From: Paenibacillus sp. HW567 | Lineage (GTDB): Bacteria; Bacillota; Bacilli; Paenibacillales; Paenibacillaceae | NCBI RefSeq assembly: GCF_000374185.1 | Contig: NZ_KB910518.1 | Location: 4,574,530-4,638,529 of the forward strand | Direction of reading: 5' to 3' | Length of the DNA: 64,000 nucleotides | The notes under the pieces: model-generated | What the model was told of the DNA's origin: nothing | The model's database searches: none | Seen by the model: only the letters and a program-made list of their open reading frames with translations | In this document: positions 17,641 to 26,714 of the stretch, in pieces | How positions within the stretch are numbered: the first letter of the stretch is position 1 | Layout: every line of letters starts with the position of its first letter | Translations under genes and position numbers: made by a program

Positions 17641-17967
17641 TCACGATCTTGGCGCCCACAGAATCACCGACACGCCGATTACACAAATGCCGGCTCCGAT
17701 CCAGTCGTAGAGATCCGGCGTTTTTTTATCCACAAGCCAGCCCCACAGCACAGCCAGCACAATGAATACACCGCCATAGGCCGCATACACTCTGCCGAAG
17801 GAAGGAAATTTCTGCAGGGTCGGAATGATGCCATAGGCAACCAGAATCAGCGCTCCTGCCACCCCGTACCAAAGCGGCCGCGATTCCCGCAGCCACAGCC
17901 AGACCAGATAACCGCCGCCGATTTCGGCCAGACCGGCAACAATGAACAACAGAATTGCTATGACCAT
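17641..17967 (-). CDS. ynfA: YnfA family small membrane protein (UPF0060)
   Basis: A 108-residue protein with four predicted transmembrane helices (about 3-22, 31-50, 60-79 and 86-104), resembling one unit of the drug/metabolite transporter superfamily. It shows the family blocks GLAEIGGGYLVWLWLRE and GRVYAAYGGVFI. The role is not established; small-molecule efflux has been proposed for the family. Its ATG comes 2 bases after the cobQ stop, so it is translationally coupled to the cobalamin operon. Confidence 0.9.
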   Translation of the reverse strand: MVIAILLFIVAGLAEIGGGYLVWLWLRESRPLWYGVAGALILVAYGIIPTLQKFPSFGRVYAAYGGVFIVLAVLWGWLVDKKTPDLYDWIGAGICVIGVSVILWAPRS

Positions 17968-17969
17968 GC

Positions 17970-19577
17970 TCAGCCCCCTTTTCGCGTTAACCCCATGATC
18001 CCATAAATGCCATCCATGTCAAGATTCGCACTCACCGCATCCGCCAGCCGGTCAAACTCCTGCTCACGGAGGGCTTCAGACGAGAAGGTGTTTGCGAGGG
18101 GCGCAAGTCCTTTGGATAACCTCAGACCGTTAAGCCAGACTCTGCGTAGCCCATCATTATGGAACAATCCGTGCAGATAGGTTCCCCAGATCCGGCCGTC
18201 CGGCGTTCCCCAGCCTTCGGGTGTCAGTTCTCCTTCCGGTCCGTGCAGCATAAAGAGGCTTCTAACGGCTGTGGAATTGTGGTTTGTGGTCGTTCCCATA
18301 TGGATCTCATACCCTTCAACGGAGATTCCTGCCGCCTGTCCGGCAGCCGGCTCTGCCAATGGCAGGGGATGCTCCTGAGCCAGCTTGCCGCTTACACGCA
18401 CCGTGGTTTTCTCTTGCAGGAAGGAGGTGGACAGCGGCAAATACCCAAGCCCTTCCCTCTCTCCAGGCTCAGCACTTTCTACGGCAAAAGGATCAAGCAG
18501 CTTTCGGCCCAGCATCTGGTACCCTCCGCAGATTCCGGCGAGCTGTACCGTTCCCTGCTTCAGCGCGGCGGCAATCACTTCAGGAAAACCCTGCTCCCTC
18601 AGGTAATCCAGGTCGGCCGCCGTATTCTTGGTTCCCGGCAGGATGATGGCATCCGGTATACCCAGCTCGTCTGCGGTAGTCACATAACGCACAGCAGTGT
18701 CCGGCTCGTCCGCCAGCGGATCAAAGTCTGTGAAGTTGGAAATTCTCGGATAGCGGATGACCGCGATATCCAGTTCTTTGCCAGGCTCTGCGCGCAGCCG
18801 CCCCGAGGCTCCTTCCAGAACTACGGAATCCTCAGCTTCGATCCGCAGGCGCGGCAGAAAAGGCAGAACCCCAAGCACCGGTATGCCTGTGCGCTGCTCC
18901 AGCCAGTCGAGTCCGGGCTGCAGCAGCGACAGGTCGCCGCGGAATTTATTGATAATGAAGCCTTTGACCCTAGCCCGCTCATGCGGCTCCAGCAGCTCCA
19001 GTGTCCCTACCAGGAAGGCAAACACACCGCCTCTGTCAATATCTGCAACCAGCAGCACCGGAGCGTCCGCCCAGCCCGCCAGATTCATATTGACGATATC
19101 CCGGGCCTTGAGATTGATTTCAGCCGGACTTCCAGCCCCTTCCATCAGTACGGCATCATACTTCTCCCGCAGCCGCCCGAGCGCTTCCATCACCGTGTCT
19201 TTGGCTTCCGGGAGGAATTTCTCCCGGTATTCCCGCGCGCTAAGCGCCGCATGCGGCACGCCATGAACTACGATTTGCGCACTCTGCTCACCCGAGGGCT
19301 TCAGCAGTATCGGATTCATGTCCGTGGTGGCAGTAATGCCGAATGCCTCAGCCTGCATACCCTGGGCACGGCCAATCTCCTTGCCGTCCTCGGTGACATA
19401 GGAATTGAGGGCCATGTTCTGCGACTTGAAGGGGGCCGCGCGGTAGCCGTCCCGGGTCATGATCCGCCCAATCGCTGCGGTCACCAGGCTCTTGCCGACA
19501 TCCGAGGCCGTTCCCTGAATCATCAGCACAGGCGCAGGCTGCGGCCTAATCTGTCTTGTTGCGGCTTGTTCTTCCAT
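17970..19577 (-). CDS. cobQ: Cobyric acid synthase CobQ/CbiP
   Basis: This 535-residue enzyme performs the four glutamine- and ATP-dependent amidations that convert adenosylcobyrinic a,c-diamide into adenosylcobyric acid. The N-terminal P-loop-like domain opens with QGTASDVGKSLVTAAIGR (about 21-38). The C-terminal class I-like glutaminase has the nucleophile in LAGICGGYQMLG near 350 and the histidine in TYLHGLFHND near 470. Length is standard. GAGGAGG precedes the ATG. It follows cobS after a 92-base gap with a hairpin, and ynfA follows directly. Confidence 0.95.
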   Translation of the reverse strand: MEEQAATRQIRPQPAPVLMIQGTASDVGKSLVTAAIGRIMTRDGYRAAPFKSQNMALNSYVTEDGKEIGRAQGMQAEAFGITATTDMNPILLKPSGEQSAQIVVHGVPHAALSAREYREKFLPEAKDTVMEALGRLREKYDAVLMEGAGSPAEINLKARDIVNMNLAGWADAPVLLVADIDRGGVFAFLVGTLELLEPHERARVKGFIINKFRGDLSLLQPGLDWLEQRTGIPVLGVLPFLPRLRIEAEDSVVLEGASGRLRAEPGKELDIAVIRYPRISNFTDFDPLADEPDTAVRYVTTADELGIPDAIILPGTKNTAADLDYLREQGFPEVIAAALKQGTVQLAGICGGYQMLGRKLLDPFAVESAEPGEREGLGYLPLSTSFLQEKTTVRVSGKLAQEHPLPLAEPAAGQAAGISVEGYEIHMGTTTNHNSTAVRSLFMLHGPEGELTPEGWGTPDGRIWGTYLHGLFHNDGLRRVWLNGLRLSKGLAPLANTFSSEALREQEFDRLADAVSANLDMDGIYGIMGLTRKGG

Positions 19578-19638
19578 GCCAAGCCTCCTCGCTTTCTTCC
19601 TGCTGCCGGACTACTGGCGAAGCAGTTGTTATTTGAAG

Positions 19639-19658
19639 GAGCCGGGGGTACCCGGCTC
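19639..19658 (-). terminator. Hairpin between cobS and cobQ
   Basis: An 8-bp GC-rich perfect stem (19639-19646 and 19651-19658) in the 92-base gap. There is no T tract, so it may modulate or protect the message rather than stop transcription. Confidence 0.35.
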
Positions 19659-19669
19659 GGGTTGGCGCG

Positions 19670-20476
19670 CTACAGGTTAACCTGTAGCAGCACCAGCAGA
19701 AGCAGGAGCAACACCTCCAGCAGCTCGTTCAGCGCGCCGTACACATCGCCGGTGAGCCCGCCGAGCCGGCTGTTGATCCGCCGCGCCGCAAGCGTGCCGC
19801 AGGCCAGCGCGGCGACCGGCGCCAGGATGGCCGCAGCCAGCATCTGCGGCCAGGCGCTTCCCGCGCCAAGCGCCAGCGGCGCGGCGGCCGCGGCCAGCGT
19901 GAGCAGCGCGGCCAGCAGCCACGTGCGCCGCTCCTGCCGGGCAGGCAGCCCGCCGAAGCTGGCGGCCAGCCCTTCTTTGCCGCGGGCGAGCGGGAAGCGG
20001 GCCATGGCCCGCACCATGTACCAGCGGCTCCAGACCGGCGGCAGCAGAAGCAGCGGCAGCTCCGCGTAGGAGCCACCTTCGATGAGTGCCGCCAGCAGCG
20101 AGGCCTTCAGCAGCAGGAGCAGCACGCAGGCCAGCACTCCCATGGCCCCTACGCGGCTGTCCTTCATGATCTCCAGCATCCGCTCGCGCGTGCGGTAGCT
20201 GAGCAGCGCGTCGGCGCTGTCCATCCAGCCGTCGAGATGCAGGCCGCCGGTCAGCGCCACCCACAGGATGAGCGTGATCACAGCGGCAGGCCAGGCTGGC
20301 AGCAGCCAGGCTGCAATACCTGCGCCGAGCGCCGCGCTCAGACCGATGGCTGCGCCAACGAGCGGATAGTATACCACGCTGCGCTGCAGCAGCTCAGGCG
20401 AGAAATCCGCGTCGCCCTTGACCGGAAAACGCGACAGGAACTGAAAGGCAGCGGCAGCATCCCCCCGCACACTCAT
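19670..20476 (-). CDS. cobS: Adenosylcobinamide-GDP ribazoletransferase CobS
   Basis: A 268-residue polytopic membrane enzyme that joins adenosylcobinamide-GDP to alpha-ribazole or its 5'-phosphate, the penultimate or last step of cobalamin assembly. It shows the N-terminal F-Q-F-L-S-R-F-P-V motif, the catalytic region GGLHLDGWMDSADALLS near 78-94, KDSRVGAMG near 106, and several hydrophobic helices. The gene is very GC-rich, so long overlapping frames on other strands are artefacts. Its start overlaps the cobU stop by 4 bases, which indicates translational coupling. Confidence 0.95.
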   Translation of the reverse strand: MSVRGDAAAAFQFLSRFPVKGDADFSPELLQRSVVYYPLVGAAIGLSAALGAGIAAWLLPAWPAAVITLILWVALTGGLHLDGWMDSADALLSYRTRERMLEIMKDSRVGAMGVLACVLLLLLKASLLAALIEGGSYAELPLLLLPPVWSRWYMVRAMARFPLARGKEGLAASFGGLPARQERRTWLLAALLTLAAAAAPLALGAGSAWPQMLAAAILAPVAALACGTLAARRINSRLGGLTGDVYGALNELLEVLLLLLLVLLQVNL

Positions 20477-21021
20477 AACAGATACTCCCTGCTCTTCAGC
20501 TCAATCGGAATGCCTGCGGTAACCAGAAAGACCTGCCCGCTAATCCGGGCAAGCAGGGCGTTCATCCGGCCGGCCAAATCACGGTACAGCCGGCCAAGCG
20601 CATATTCGGGCACTATCCCGTCGCCCACCTCGTTCGTCACCAGCACCAGCGTCCCCTGAAAGGACGATACGCTCTGCTCCAGGCGGGCAATTTCCTGCTC
20701 TACCCGTTCTTGTCTGTCCTCCTGGTCCTCCACAGCCAGCAGCACATTGGAGAGCCACAGTGTCAGGCAATCCACAAGCACGGCTGTGCCCCCGGAGAGC
20801 CGGTCCAGAAGCGCCGGCAGATCATGCGGCTCCTCCAGCGTCTCCCAGGCGCCGCCGCCCTCTTCGCGAAGCTTGCGGTGCGTGGCAATCCGCGCCTTCA
20901 TCTCCTCATCAAAGGCTTGTCCGGTAGCCACATACACCGCCTGATCCGCCAGGGAGAGGATTAGGCGCTCGGCGAAGCTGCTTTTTCCACTGCGTGCGCC
21001 CCCGGTTACAAGGATGCTCAT
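20473..21021 (-). CDS. cobU: Adenosylcobinamide kinase / guanylyltransferase CobU
   Basis: A bifunctional 182-residue enzyme that phosphorylates adenosylcobinamide and then transfers GMP to form adenosylcobinamide-GDP. The P-loop GGARSGKSS is at residues 7-15. His48 in RIATHRKLR matches the position of the guanylylated histidine. VLVDCLTLWLSN near 82 and LVTNEVGDGIVPE near 128 are also family blocks. It overlaps cobT and cobS by 4 bases on each side, within cobT-cobU-cobS. Confidence 0.95.
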   Translation of the reverse strand: MSILVTGGARSGKSSFAERLILSLADQAVYVATGQAFDEEMKARIATHRKLREEGGGAWETLEEPHDLPALLDRLSGGTAVLVDCLTLWLSNVLLAVEDQEDRQERVEQEIARLEQSVSSFQGTLVLVTNEVGDGIVPEYALGRLYRDLAGRMNALLARISGQVFLVTAGIPIELKSREYLL

Positions 21022-22079
21022 TTCCCCTCAGCTCCGGAAACGCCGGCACTTTCGAAGGTCGCCATTTCTGTCATGACGCGGCTGACCGCCTCAATCAAGT
21101 GGAGACAAAGCGCGCCCCCCGTGCCTTCGCCCAGGCGCAGTCCAAGATCAAGCAGCGCCTCCAGTCCAAGCTTGTCCAGCATCAGCTTATGGCCCCGCTC
21201 ATCCGACACATGCGAGGCGATCATATAATTCACGGATTCCGGCGCAAGCGCCTTCGCCACCAGCGCGGCCGCCCCGGAGATGAAGCCGTCGAGAATGACG
21301 GGAACGCGGGCCGCAGCCGCTCCAAGAATGAGTCCGGCAAGTCCGGCAATTTCAAGTCCCCCCACCTTGGACAGCACATCAATCGGGTCTGACGGATCGG
21401 GAGCGTTCACCCGCAGCGCACGCGCTACGACTTCAATCTTGTGCCGGAGCCGTTCATTGTCAATTCCTGTTCCGCGTCCGGCAGCAGCCTCCGGCGAGAT
21501 GCCCTCCAGTGCGCATAGAACCGCCGCGCTCGCCGTAGTATTGCCGATTCCCATTTCACCGGTAATAAAAATCTCCGTCCCGCTCTTCACCGCTTCCCGG
21601 GCCACGTCCACCCCGACCAGGATCGCCTGAGCAGCCTCTTCCCGGCTCATTGCCGGTCCCACCGCCATATTGTCCGTCCCGCGCCGCACCTTCCGGTTAA
21701 TTAAATCCGGGTGCTCAAGCTCCGCATTGATGCCGATATCCACGAACTGCACGTTTGCCCCGCCTTGGCGGGCCAGCACATTAACCGCTGCTCCGCCGCT
21801 CAGGAAATTGTAAGCCATCTGCACCGTAACCTCCTGCGGAAAGGCGCTGACGCCTTCCGTGCAAACGCCGTGATCGGCAGCCATTACCACAACGGTGCGT
21901 TTCCCATAGCTGGGCTGCTCTGTCCCAGAGATGCCGGCAAGCCGGACAGCCAGCGCTTCCAGCCGCCCGAGGCTTCCCGGCGGCTTGGTCAGACTGTTCA
22001 GGCGGAGCACCGCCCGCGCTGCGGCTTGGTCATCCGGCGGAGCAATCCGCCCGGTTATTTCTTTTATAGCTGAAATCAT
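21018..22079 (-). CDS. cobT: Nicotinate-nucleotide--dimethylbenzimidazole phosphoribosyltransferase CobT
   Basis: A 353-residue cytosolic enzyme that makes alpha-ribazole 5'-phosphate from dimethylbenzimidazole and nicotinate mononucleotide, supplying the lower nucleotide loop of cobalamin. It has the N-terminal LTKPPGSLGRLE near 30-41, VMAADHGV near 67, GEMGIGNTT near 175, and the catalytic glutamate in LGEGTGGAL near 316-324. It is the first gene of the cobT-cobU-cobS-cobQ-ynfA unit. No cobalamin riboswitch was found in the 180 bases upstream. Confidence 0.95.
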   Translation of the reverse strand: MISAIKEITGRIAPPDDQAAARAVLRLNSLTKPPGSLGRLEALAVRLAGISGTEQPSYGKRTVVVMAADHGVCTEGVSAFPQEVTVQMAYNFLSGGAAVNVLARQGGANVQFVDIGINAELEHPDLINRKVRRGTDNMAVGPAMSREEAAQAILVGVDVAREAVKSGTEIFITGEMGIGNTTASAAVLCALEGISPEAAAGRGTGIDNERLRHKIEVVARALRVNAPDPSDPIDVLSKVGGLEIAGLAGLILGAAAARVPVILDGFISGAAALVAKALAPESVNYMIASHVSDERGHKLMLDKLGLEALLDLGLRLGEGTGGALCLHLIEAVSRVMTEMATFESAGVSGAEGK

Positions 22080-22148
22080 AATATAGCCTCCTGTTTGTTC
22101 TTACTTTATCTTTCAGTTGTCTTCTCCAATGCAGCTACTGCGAAAATA

Positions 22149-22189
22149 CAGCGAAGGCCCCCTTCTCTGAAGAAGAGGGCCCTCCGCTG
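22149..22189 (-). terminator. Terminator after the ddl-aminotransferase operon
   Basis: Long hairpin with a core 13-bp stem (22154-22166 and 22171-22183, one mismatch) and flanking CAGCG/CGCTG pairs. It is followed by TATTTT on the minus strand, 70 bases past the aminotransferase stop, between that gene and cobT. Confidence 0.65.
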
Positions 22190-22259
22190 CGCCAGCTATT
22201 TCGTCACATCTCCCTATTTCTTCCTTAAGGATTATAGGGGATTGAGAATGATCTTACAA

Positions 22260-23465
22260 TTACATTTTTACCTTCATGAAGCCTTCCATCCGCTCCAGCG
22301 CTTCTGTCAGCTTCGCCGTGGAAGCCGCGTAGGAGCAGCGGATATGACCTTCCCCGCCCGTTCCGAACACATGTCCCGGCACAGCGGCAACTCCCGCTTC
22401 CCGCAGCAGGCAGAGCGCAAATTCCTCCGATTTCATGCCGGTATGCGCGATGGAAGGAAAAGCGTAAAACGCCCCCTGCGGCTCATGACAATGCAGCCCG
22501 ATGGATCTTAGCCCTTCAACGAACAGCGAGCGGCGCTGTCTGAAGCATTCCTTCATGCGGTCCTTGTCCGGCAGCGCATGACGAAGCGATTCGATTGCCG
22601 CAATCTGTCCCAGCACGGGCGCACACATGGCGGTGTATTGATGGATTTTCAGCATCGCAGCGAGCAGCTCGCGGTTCCCGCAGGCATAACCGACCCGCCA
22701 CCCGGTCATGGCAAAGGCTTTGGAGAAGCCGCTGATCACAATCGTCCGCTCCTTCATTCCGGGCAGTGAGGCGATGCTGACATGTCTGCTGTCATAGGTC
22801 AGCTCGGCATAGATTTCATCGGACAGCACAATCAGATGGTTCTCTTTTACAATTTCGGCAATGGGAAGCCAGTCCTCATAAGACATTACGGCCCCCGTAG
22901 GATTATTCGGGAAGTTCACCATCAGCAGCTTGGAGCGCGGTGTGATCGCTGCACGCAGCGCGTCGGCGGTCAGCTTGAAGCCCTGCTCCGCGCTTGCTTC
23001 GACCTCCATCAGCGTTCCTCCGTTGATATAAGCTATAGGAGAATACGCAATGTAGCTTGGAGCCGGGATGATAATTTCATCCCCCGGAGCAGTGAATGCG
23101 CGCAGCGCAAGATCCAGCGCTTCACTGCTGCCCACCGTTACCATCACCTCATTCATGGGATCATAGGATAGTCCGAAGCTCATCTGCTGGTAGCGGGCAA
23201 TCTCCTCCCGCAGCTCCGGCATCCCGGCATTGGGGGTGTACATCGTCTCCCCCCGGTTCAAGGCGCGGACACAAGCTGCCCTCACATGCTCAGGCGTGGT
23301 GAAATCCGGTTCGCCAACACCAAGCGATATAATGTCGTTGTTACCGGCAGTGAGATCAAAAAAAGCGCGGATACCGGAAGGCGCAATCTCCCTTACACGC
23401 GGAGCAATCTGCTCACTTGGCAGAGTGCTCCTGTCCATCATCAGGGATGTATGCTGCTTATCCAT
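22260..23465 (-). CDS. PLP-dependent class I aminotransferase (PatA/AspB-like)
   Basis: A 401-residue fold-type I aminotransferase. It has VGEPDFTTP near 50, GSSEALDLALRAF near 108, the cofactor-contacting NFPNNPTGA near 184, LSDEIYAEL near 214, the Schiff-base lysine in SGFSKAFAMTGWRVGY near 248, and a substrate-carboxylate arginine in GHIRCSYA near 383. Relatives act on aspartate, aromatic amino acids or acetyl-diaminopimelate. Its start overlaps the ddl stop by 8 bases. Being the third gene after a MocR regulator and ddl suggests a role in amino acids for peptidoglycan, but the substrate is inferred only. Confidence 0.88.
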   Translation of the reverse strand: MDKQHTSLMMDRSTLPSEQIAPRVREIAPSGIRAFFDLTAGNNDIISLGVGEPDFTTPEHVRAACVRALNRGETMYTPNAGMPELREEIARYQQMSFGLSYDPMNEVMVTVGSSEALDLALRAFTAPGDEIIIPAPSYIAYSPIAYINGGTLMEVEASAEQGFKLTADALRAAITPRSKLLMVNFPNNPTGAVMSYEDWLPIAEIVKENHLIVLSDEIYAELTYDSRHVSIASLPGMKERTIVISGFSKAFAMTGWRVGYACGNRELLAAMLKIHQYTAMCAPVLGQIAAIESLRHALPDKDRMKECFRQRRSLFVEGLRSIGLHCHEPQGAFYAFPSIAHTGMKSEEFALCLLREAGVAAVPGHVFGTGGEGHIRCSYAASTAKLTEALERMEGFMKVKM

Positions 23466-24408
23466 AGCTGATCACTCCTTGCTTTTCTTGTGCCACCGTC
23501 CCCCGCCGTTCCCCAAGCGAGCCGGAGATAATTTCGTCCAGCAGCCCGCTGAAGGTATATCCGGCCGCAAGCGCGCTTCTCGGCAGCAGGCTGGTTTCGG
23601 TCATGCCCGGCAGTGTGTTCACCTCAAGCACATAAGGAACGCCGTCCTTTACCAGCATATCCACCCGTGCGTACACCGTGCATCTGAGCGCCTGGTAGCA
23701 GGCCAGAGCCGCCGCGCGCACCCGGTCTTCAAGCCCGGCAGGAAGCTGGATTACCCGTTCCTCCGCTCCGCCCAGCTCATATTTGGCGTTGTAATCGAAC
23801 CAGTCTGCCCCGAGCGAACGGATGCCAATGATGGGCAGCAGCGTTCCCCCGAGAATCGGGCAGGTAATCTCCTCGCCAACGGTGTAGCCTTCAATCAGCA
23901 CCGAACGGTCAACGGCAAAAGCCTTCTCCACCGCACTCCGCAGCTCCGCGCTGCTGTTCACCTTGGTCATCCCGATGCTGGAGCCGCCCGAATTCGGTTT
24001 GACCATTACCGGATACCCGAGACGTTCCACCGCGTCCAGCGATAAATCCTCCATACGGTCCAGACACAGCCAGGCCGGGGTGTGAACACCTTTGCTGGCG
24101 AGAACGGTTTTGGTCAGATGCTTATCCATGCACAGGCTGCTGGCGAGCACACCGCTTCCGGAATAAGGAATGCCCAGTGTTTCCAGCGTTCCCTGCACCG
24201 TTCCGTCCTCGCCATAGGCGCCGTGGAGGGCCAGCAGCGCAAAGTCCAGACCTTTTACCCCTTCAATCAGCTCTTCCCTTGAATGGATGACCACCGGCAC
24301 GCCCTCATATTTGCTGCGGTCCAGGTGCTTCAGCATTTCTCTGCCCGTATTCAGCGACACCTCATATTCAGAGGATACTCCACCCATAATCACGCCTACT
24401 TTTATCAT
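23458..24408 (-). CDS. ddl: D-alanine--D-alanine ligase
   Basis: This 316-residue ATP-grasp enzyme makes the D-Ala-D-Ala dipeptide of peptidoglycan. It shows the N-terminal GGVSSEYEVSLNTG, the HGAYGEDGTVQG block near 62, ATP-binding VMVKPNSGGSSIGM near 130, and the metal-binding EVNTLPGMTETSLLP near 268. ATG 24408 is preferred because GAGGGG lies 8 bases before it; an in-frame TTG 6 bases upstream is too close to that site. It is sandwiched between a MocR-type regulator (15 bases upstream) and an aminotransferase, and is probably not the only ddl in the genome. Confidence 0.93.
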   Translation of the reverse strand: MIKVGVIMGGVSSEYEVSLNTGREMLKHLDRSKYEGVPVVIHSREELIEGVKGLDFALLALHGAYGEDGTVQGTLETLGIPYSGSGVLASSLCMDKHLTKTVLASKGVHTPAWLCLDRMEDLSLDAVERLGYPVMVKPNSGGSSIGMTKVNSSAELRSAVEKAFAVDRSVLIEGYTVGEEITCPILGGTLLPIIGIRSLGADWFDYNAKYELGGAEERVIQLPAGLEDRVRAAALACYQALRCTVYARVDMLVKDGVPYVLEVNTLPGMTETSLLPRSALAAGYTFSGLLDEIISGSLGERRGTVAQEKQGVISYG

Positions 24409-24423
24409 CCCCAAAACCCCTCT

Positions 24424-25878
24424 TCATCCCAATAGTTGCCGTGCTGTTCTCCCGATAATCTCAATGCCCTTGCGGATATTCTCATCTGCCACTCTGGAAA
24501 AGCCCAGCCGCAGCGTATTCTGGCCTTGCCCGTTCGTATAAAAGATATCTCCCGCCGTAAAAATAACCCCCTGCTTCCGGCATGCCGCCAGGAGCTCTCT
24601 CGTGCTGAAGCCCTCTTCAAACGTTACAAAAAGATGCAGGCCGCCGTCCCCGGTGATTGAGGCATAAGGAATGTATTCCTTGCAGCAAGCCAGGGTCAGC
24701 TCGTATTTGCGTTTATATTCCATTCTGGCCCGCTTCAGGTATTTCTCCAGATTGCCGCCCAGCAGGTATTGATACAAAATGGATTGATCCAGCGTCGAGG
24801 TGTGAATGCAGCGCGCCCGCTTGACGCTCTCCAGATAATAAATCAGCTCCTGATCCGCCAGCACCCAGCCTACCCGCAGTCCGGGGAACAGCACCTTGGA
24901 GAAGCTCCCCAGATAAATCACGCTGTTCCCGCCGCCCGCCGCCGCAATCAGAGGGGCTACATGCGAGCCCGAGTACCGCAGCTCCTCGTTGAAGCCGTCC
25001 TCGATCACGGGCACCTTGTACTCCGTCATCAGCTTCATCAGACGCTGTCTTTTCTCGGGGGACATGACGATACCCGTAGGGTTGTGGTAGGAAGGAACAA
25101 AATACGCACAATCATATTCACGCTGCTGGAGCGCCTGCTTCAGCTCCCCCAAGTGGATGCCGTCCCGCTCCATGGCCACACCGGTTATTTCAAAACCGTG
25201 CAGCTTCATATTCTTAATCGCCGTATGATGCGTCGGATTCTCGCAGAGCACCGCCCCGGCCTTGCGGCCAAGCGCGGACAGCACCACATCAAAGCCTTCC
25301 GTGAATCCGTTCGTAATCAGAAAATCCTTGCCGCGTGTGTCCACGCCCTTATGCTCCATATATTGCCGCAGATAGTCTATTAAAGGCTTATACCCTTTGG
25401 CATAGCCATAGTTCAGCAGAACATTGCCCTCCACCGACATACGCGTAAGAAACGCCCGCTTCACATTGTCCAGATCGAACAGACTTTCATCGGGCGCAAT
25501 GCTGGTAAAAGAAATCGTACCCTTCTCTGCGCGAATCCCGCGCTTCATAATATCCAGTTCCTCGGCCAGCTTCGCCGTACTGCTTAACCGTTCTTTCCAG
25601 ATCAGGGTCCACCCGGAGGCTTCCGGCTCCATCTGGGTGGCGGCAGGCGATACATAACTTCCCTGCCCCCGCACCGCGTAGGCAAAACCGTCATCCTCAA
25701 GCCCCGCATAGGCGGAGATGACCGAGTTGCGGCTTACGTTCAGCAGGAGGCTGAGCTCGCGTGTGGACGGCAGCTTTTGATTCCCCTGGAGGGCGCCCTT
25801 GATGATAAGCTGCTTCATGTAATCCTTGACCTGAATATATACCGGCCGACCGGCAATCAGCCTGAAATCCTTGAACAT
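24424..25878 (-). CDS. MocR/GabR-type transcriptional regulator with aminotransferase domain (DdlR-like)
   Basis: A 484-residue fusion of an N-terminal GntR winged helix (about 8-75; KLPSTRELSLLLNVSRNSV) and a PLP-binding class I aminotransferase-like domain (about 125-480). The cofactor lysine lies in YLGSFSKVLFPGLRVGW near 325. Members of this group sense amino-acid-like ligands through PLP. It lies 15 bases upstream of ddl on the same strand. A MocR regulator of ddl, DdlR, is known in Brevibacillus, so control of cell-wall D-alanine supply is a good hypothesis. Cotranscription with its putative targets implies autoregulation. Confidence 0.9.
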   Translation of the reverse strand: MFKDFRLIAGRPVYIQVKDYMKQLIIKGALQGNQKLPSTRELSLLLNVSRNSVISAYAGLEDDGFAYAVRGQGSYVSPAATQMEPEASGWTLIWKERLSSTAKLAEELDIMKRGIRAEKGTISFTSIAPDESLFDLDNVKRAFLTRMSVEGNVLLNYGYAKGYKPLIDYLRQYMEHKGVDTRGKDFLITNGFTEGFDVVLSALGRKAGAVLCENPTHHTAIKNMKLHGFEITGVAMERDGIHLGELKQALQQREYDCAYFVPSYHNPTGIVMSPEKRQRLMKLMTEYKVPVIEDGFNEELRYSGSHVAPLIAAAGGGNSVIYLGSFSKVLFPGLRVGWVLADQELIYYLESVKRARCIHTSTLDQSILYQYLLGGNLEKYLKRARMEYKRKYELTLACCKEYIPYASITGDGGLHLFVTFEEGFSTRELLAACRKQGVIFTAGDIFYTNGQGQNTLRLGFSRVADENIRKGIEIIGRTARQLLG

Positions 25879-25923
25879 GCTTCAATCGCCCCCATAGCTA
25901 TCATGTCACAGTCTTCTCCGTAA

Positions 25924-25968
25924 AAAAAGAACCACAGTCCCGGAATTTTCTTCCCGGCGTGGTTCTTT
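25924..25968 (-). terminator. Rho-independent terminator of the tetR gene
   Basis: Ten-bp stem AAAGAACCAC/GTGGTTCTTT (25959-25968 and 25926-25935) with an inner CCGGGA/TCCCGG stem and a T7 tract on the minus strand. Confidence 0.9.
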
Positions 25969-25989
25969 GAACTGCAGCTATCGCTGGAA

Positions 25990-26640
25990 TCACTTCTTCA
26001 GCCGGACAAGCGGCATAAATATGTCGTCGATGATCCCTGTAATCGTGGTATCCGCTACTGGCTCATGGGTGGTAAGAACTTCATACACCAGCAGGTTCGC
26101 AGGAAGGGAAATGACCCGGGGACTCACGTTTTCCAGCTTGATCTCCCCCCGTTTCTCCGCATTTTGAAGAATGGCTCCGATAGCTGCCGTAAGCTTATTA
26201 TCAGTCTGGTCTTGCATCATTTCCGGCAGGGATGCGATAAGATTCCCCCCGTAAAATTCGGTCATCAGACCATGAATGGTCTCAGCGCCGATGGTTTGCA
26301 TCGGCTTCACAATTCCGTGTAGCAGAGCAAGCATATCACTGCGCAAATCGCCGGTATCCGGCATAGCTCCAATGACCTCCGGCTTCACCAAATGTTTGCC
26401 TATCGCGGCTGCGACAATTTCAGCTTTGCTCTGCCAGCGGCGGTATATCGCGTTTTTATTGGTTTTTGCCCGCAGTGCGATATTCTCCATTGTCAGACGG
26501 ATATATCCAACTTCATTCCATTCATCCCAGGCAGCCTGCAAAATGGCATTCTCCAAGACATCACCGCGCCTACGCCCGCCAGTGGTTTGCTCCTCCGCGC
26601 CTGTATTTTCAGTAGAAGCGTTCTTCTTTTTCCCGGCCAT
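25990..26640 (-). CDS. TetR/AcrR family regulator of the divergent MFS pump
   Basis: A 216-residue one-component repressor. The N-terminal helix-turn-helix spans about 28-75 (VLENAILQAAWDEWNEVG, then MENIALRAKTNKNAIYRRW) and the rest is an all-helical ligand and dimer domain. ATG 26640 is chosen because AAGGGGGG lies 9 bases upstream; longer readings cross the divergent promoter. It is divergent from an MFS transporter, with a perfect inverted repeat in the shared region. It very likely represses the pump and itself until a drug-like ligand binds. Confidence 0.9.
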   Translation of the reverse strand: MAGKKKNASTENTGAEEQTTGGRRRGDVLENAILQAAWDEWNEVGYIRLTMENIALRAKTNKNAIYRRWQSKAEIVAAAIGKHLVKPEVIGAMPDTGDLRSDMLALLHGIVKPMQTIGAETIHGLMTEFYGGNLIASLPEMMQDQTDNKLTAAIGAILQNAEKRGEIKLENVSPRVISLPANLLVYEVLTTHEPVADTTITGIIDDIFMPLVRLKK

Positions 26641-26714
26641 CACAATTCCCCCCTTCAATATTTCCATAAAATTATCCTTGCATTTCAAGTGAAATTGAAC
26701 TATCTTATTCACAA

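Noticed and set aside
18159..20069. 636-codon open frame on the plus strand across cobQ and cobS
   Set aside because: It runs antisense to two clearly identified cobalamin genes in GC-rich DNA, has no ribosome binding site and no recognisable domain.
22233..22250. TTGAGAATGATCTT resembling a Fur box near the aminotransferase stop
   Set aside because: Only one half-site matches and it is badly placed, about 170 bases before cobT and overlapping no promoter.
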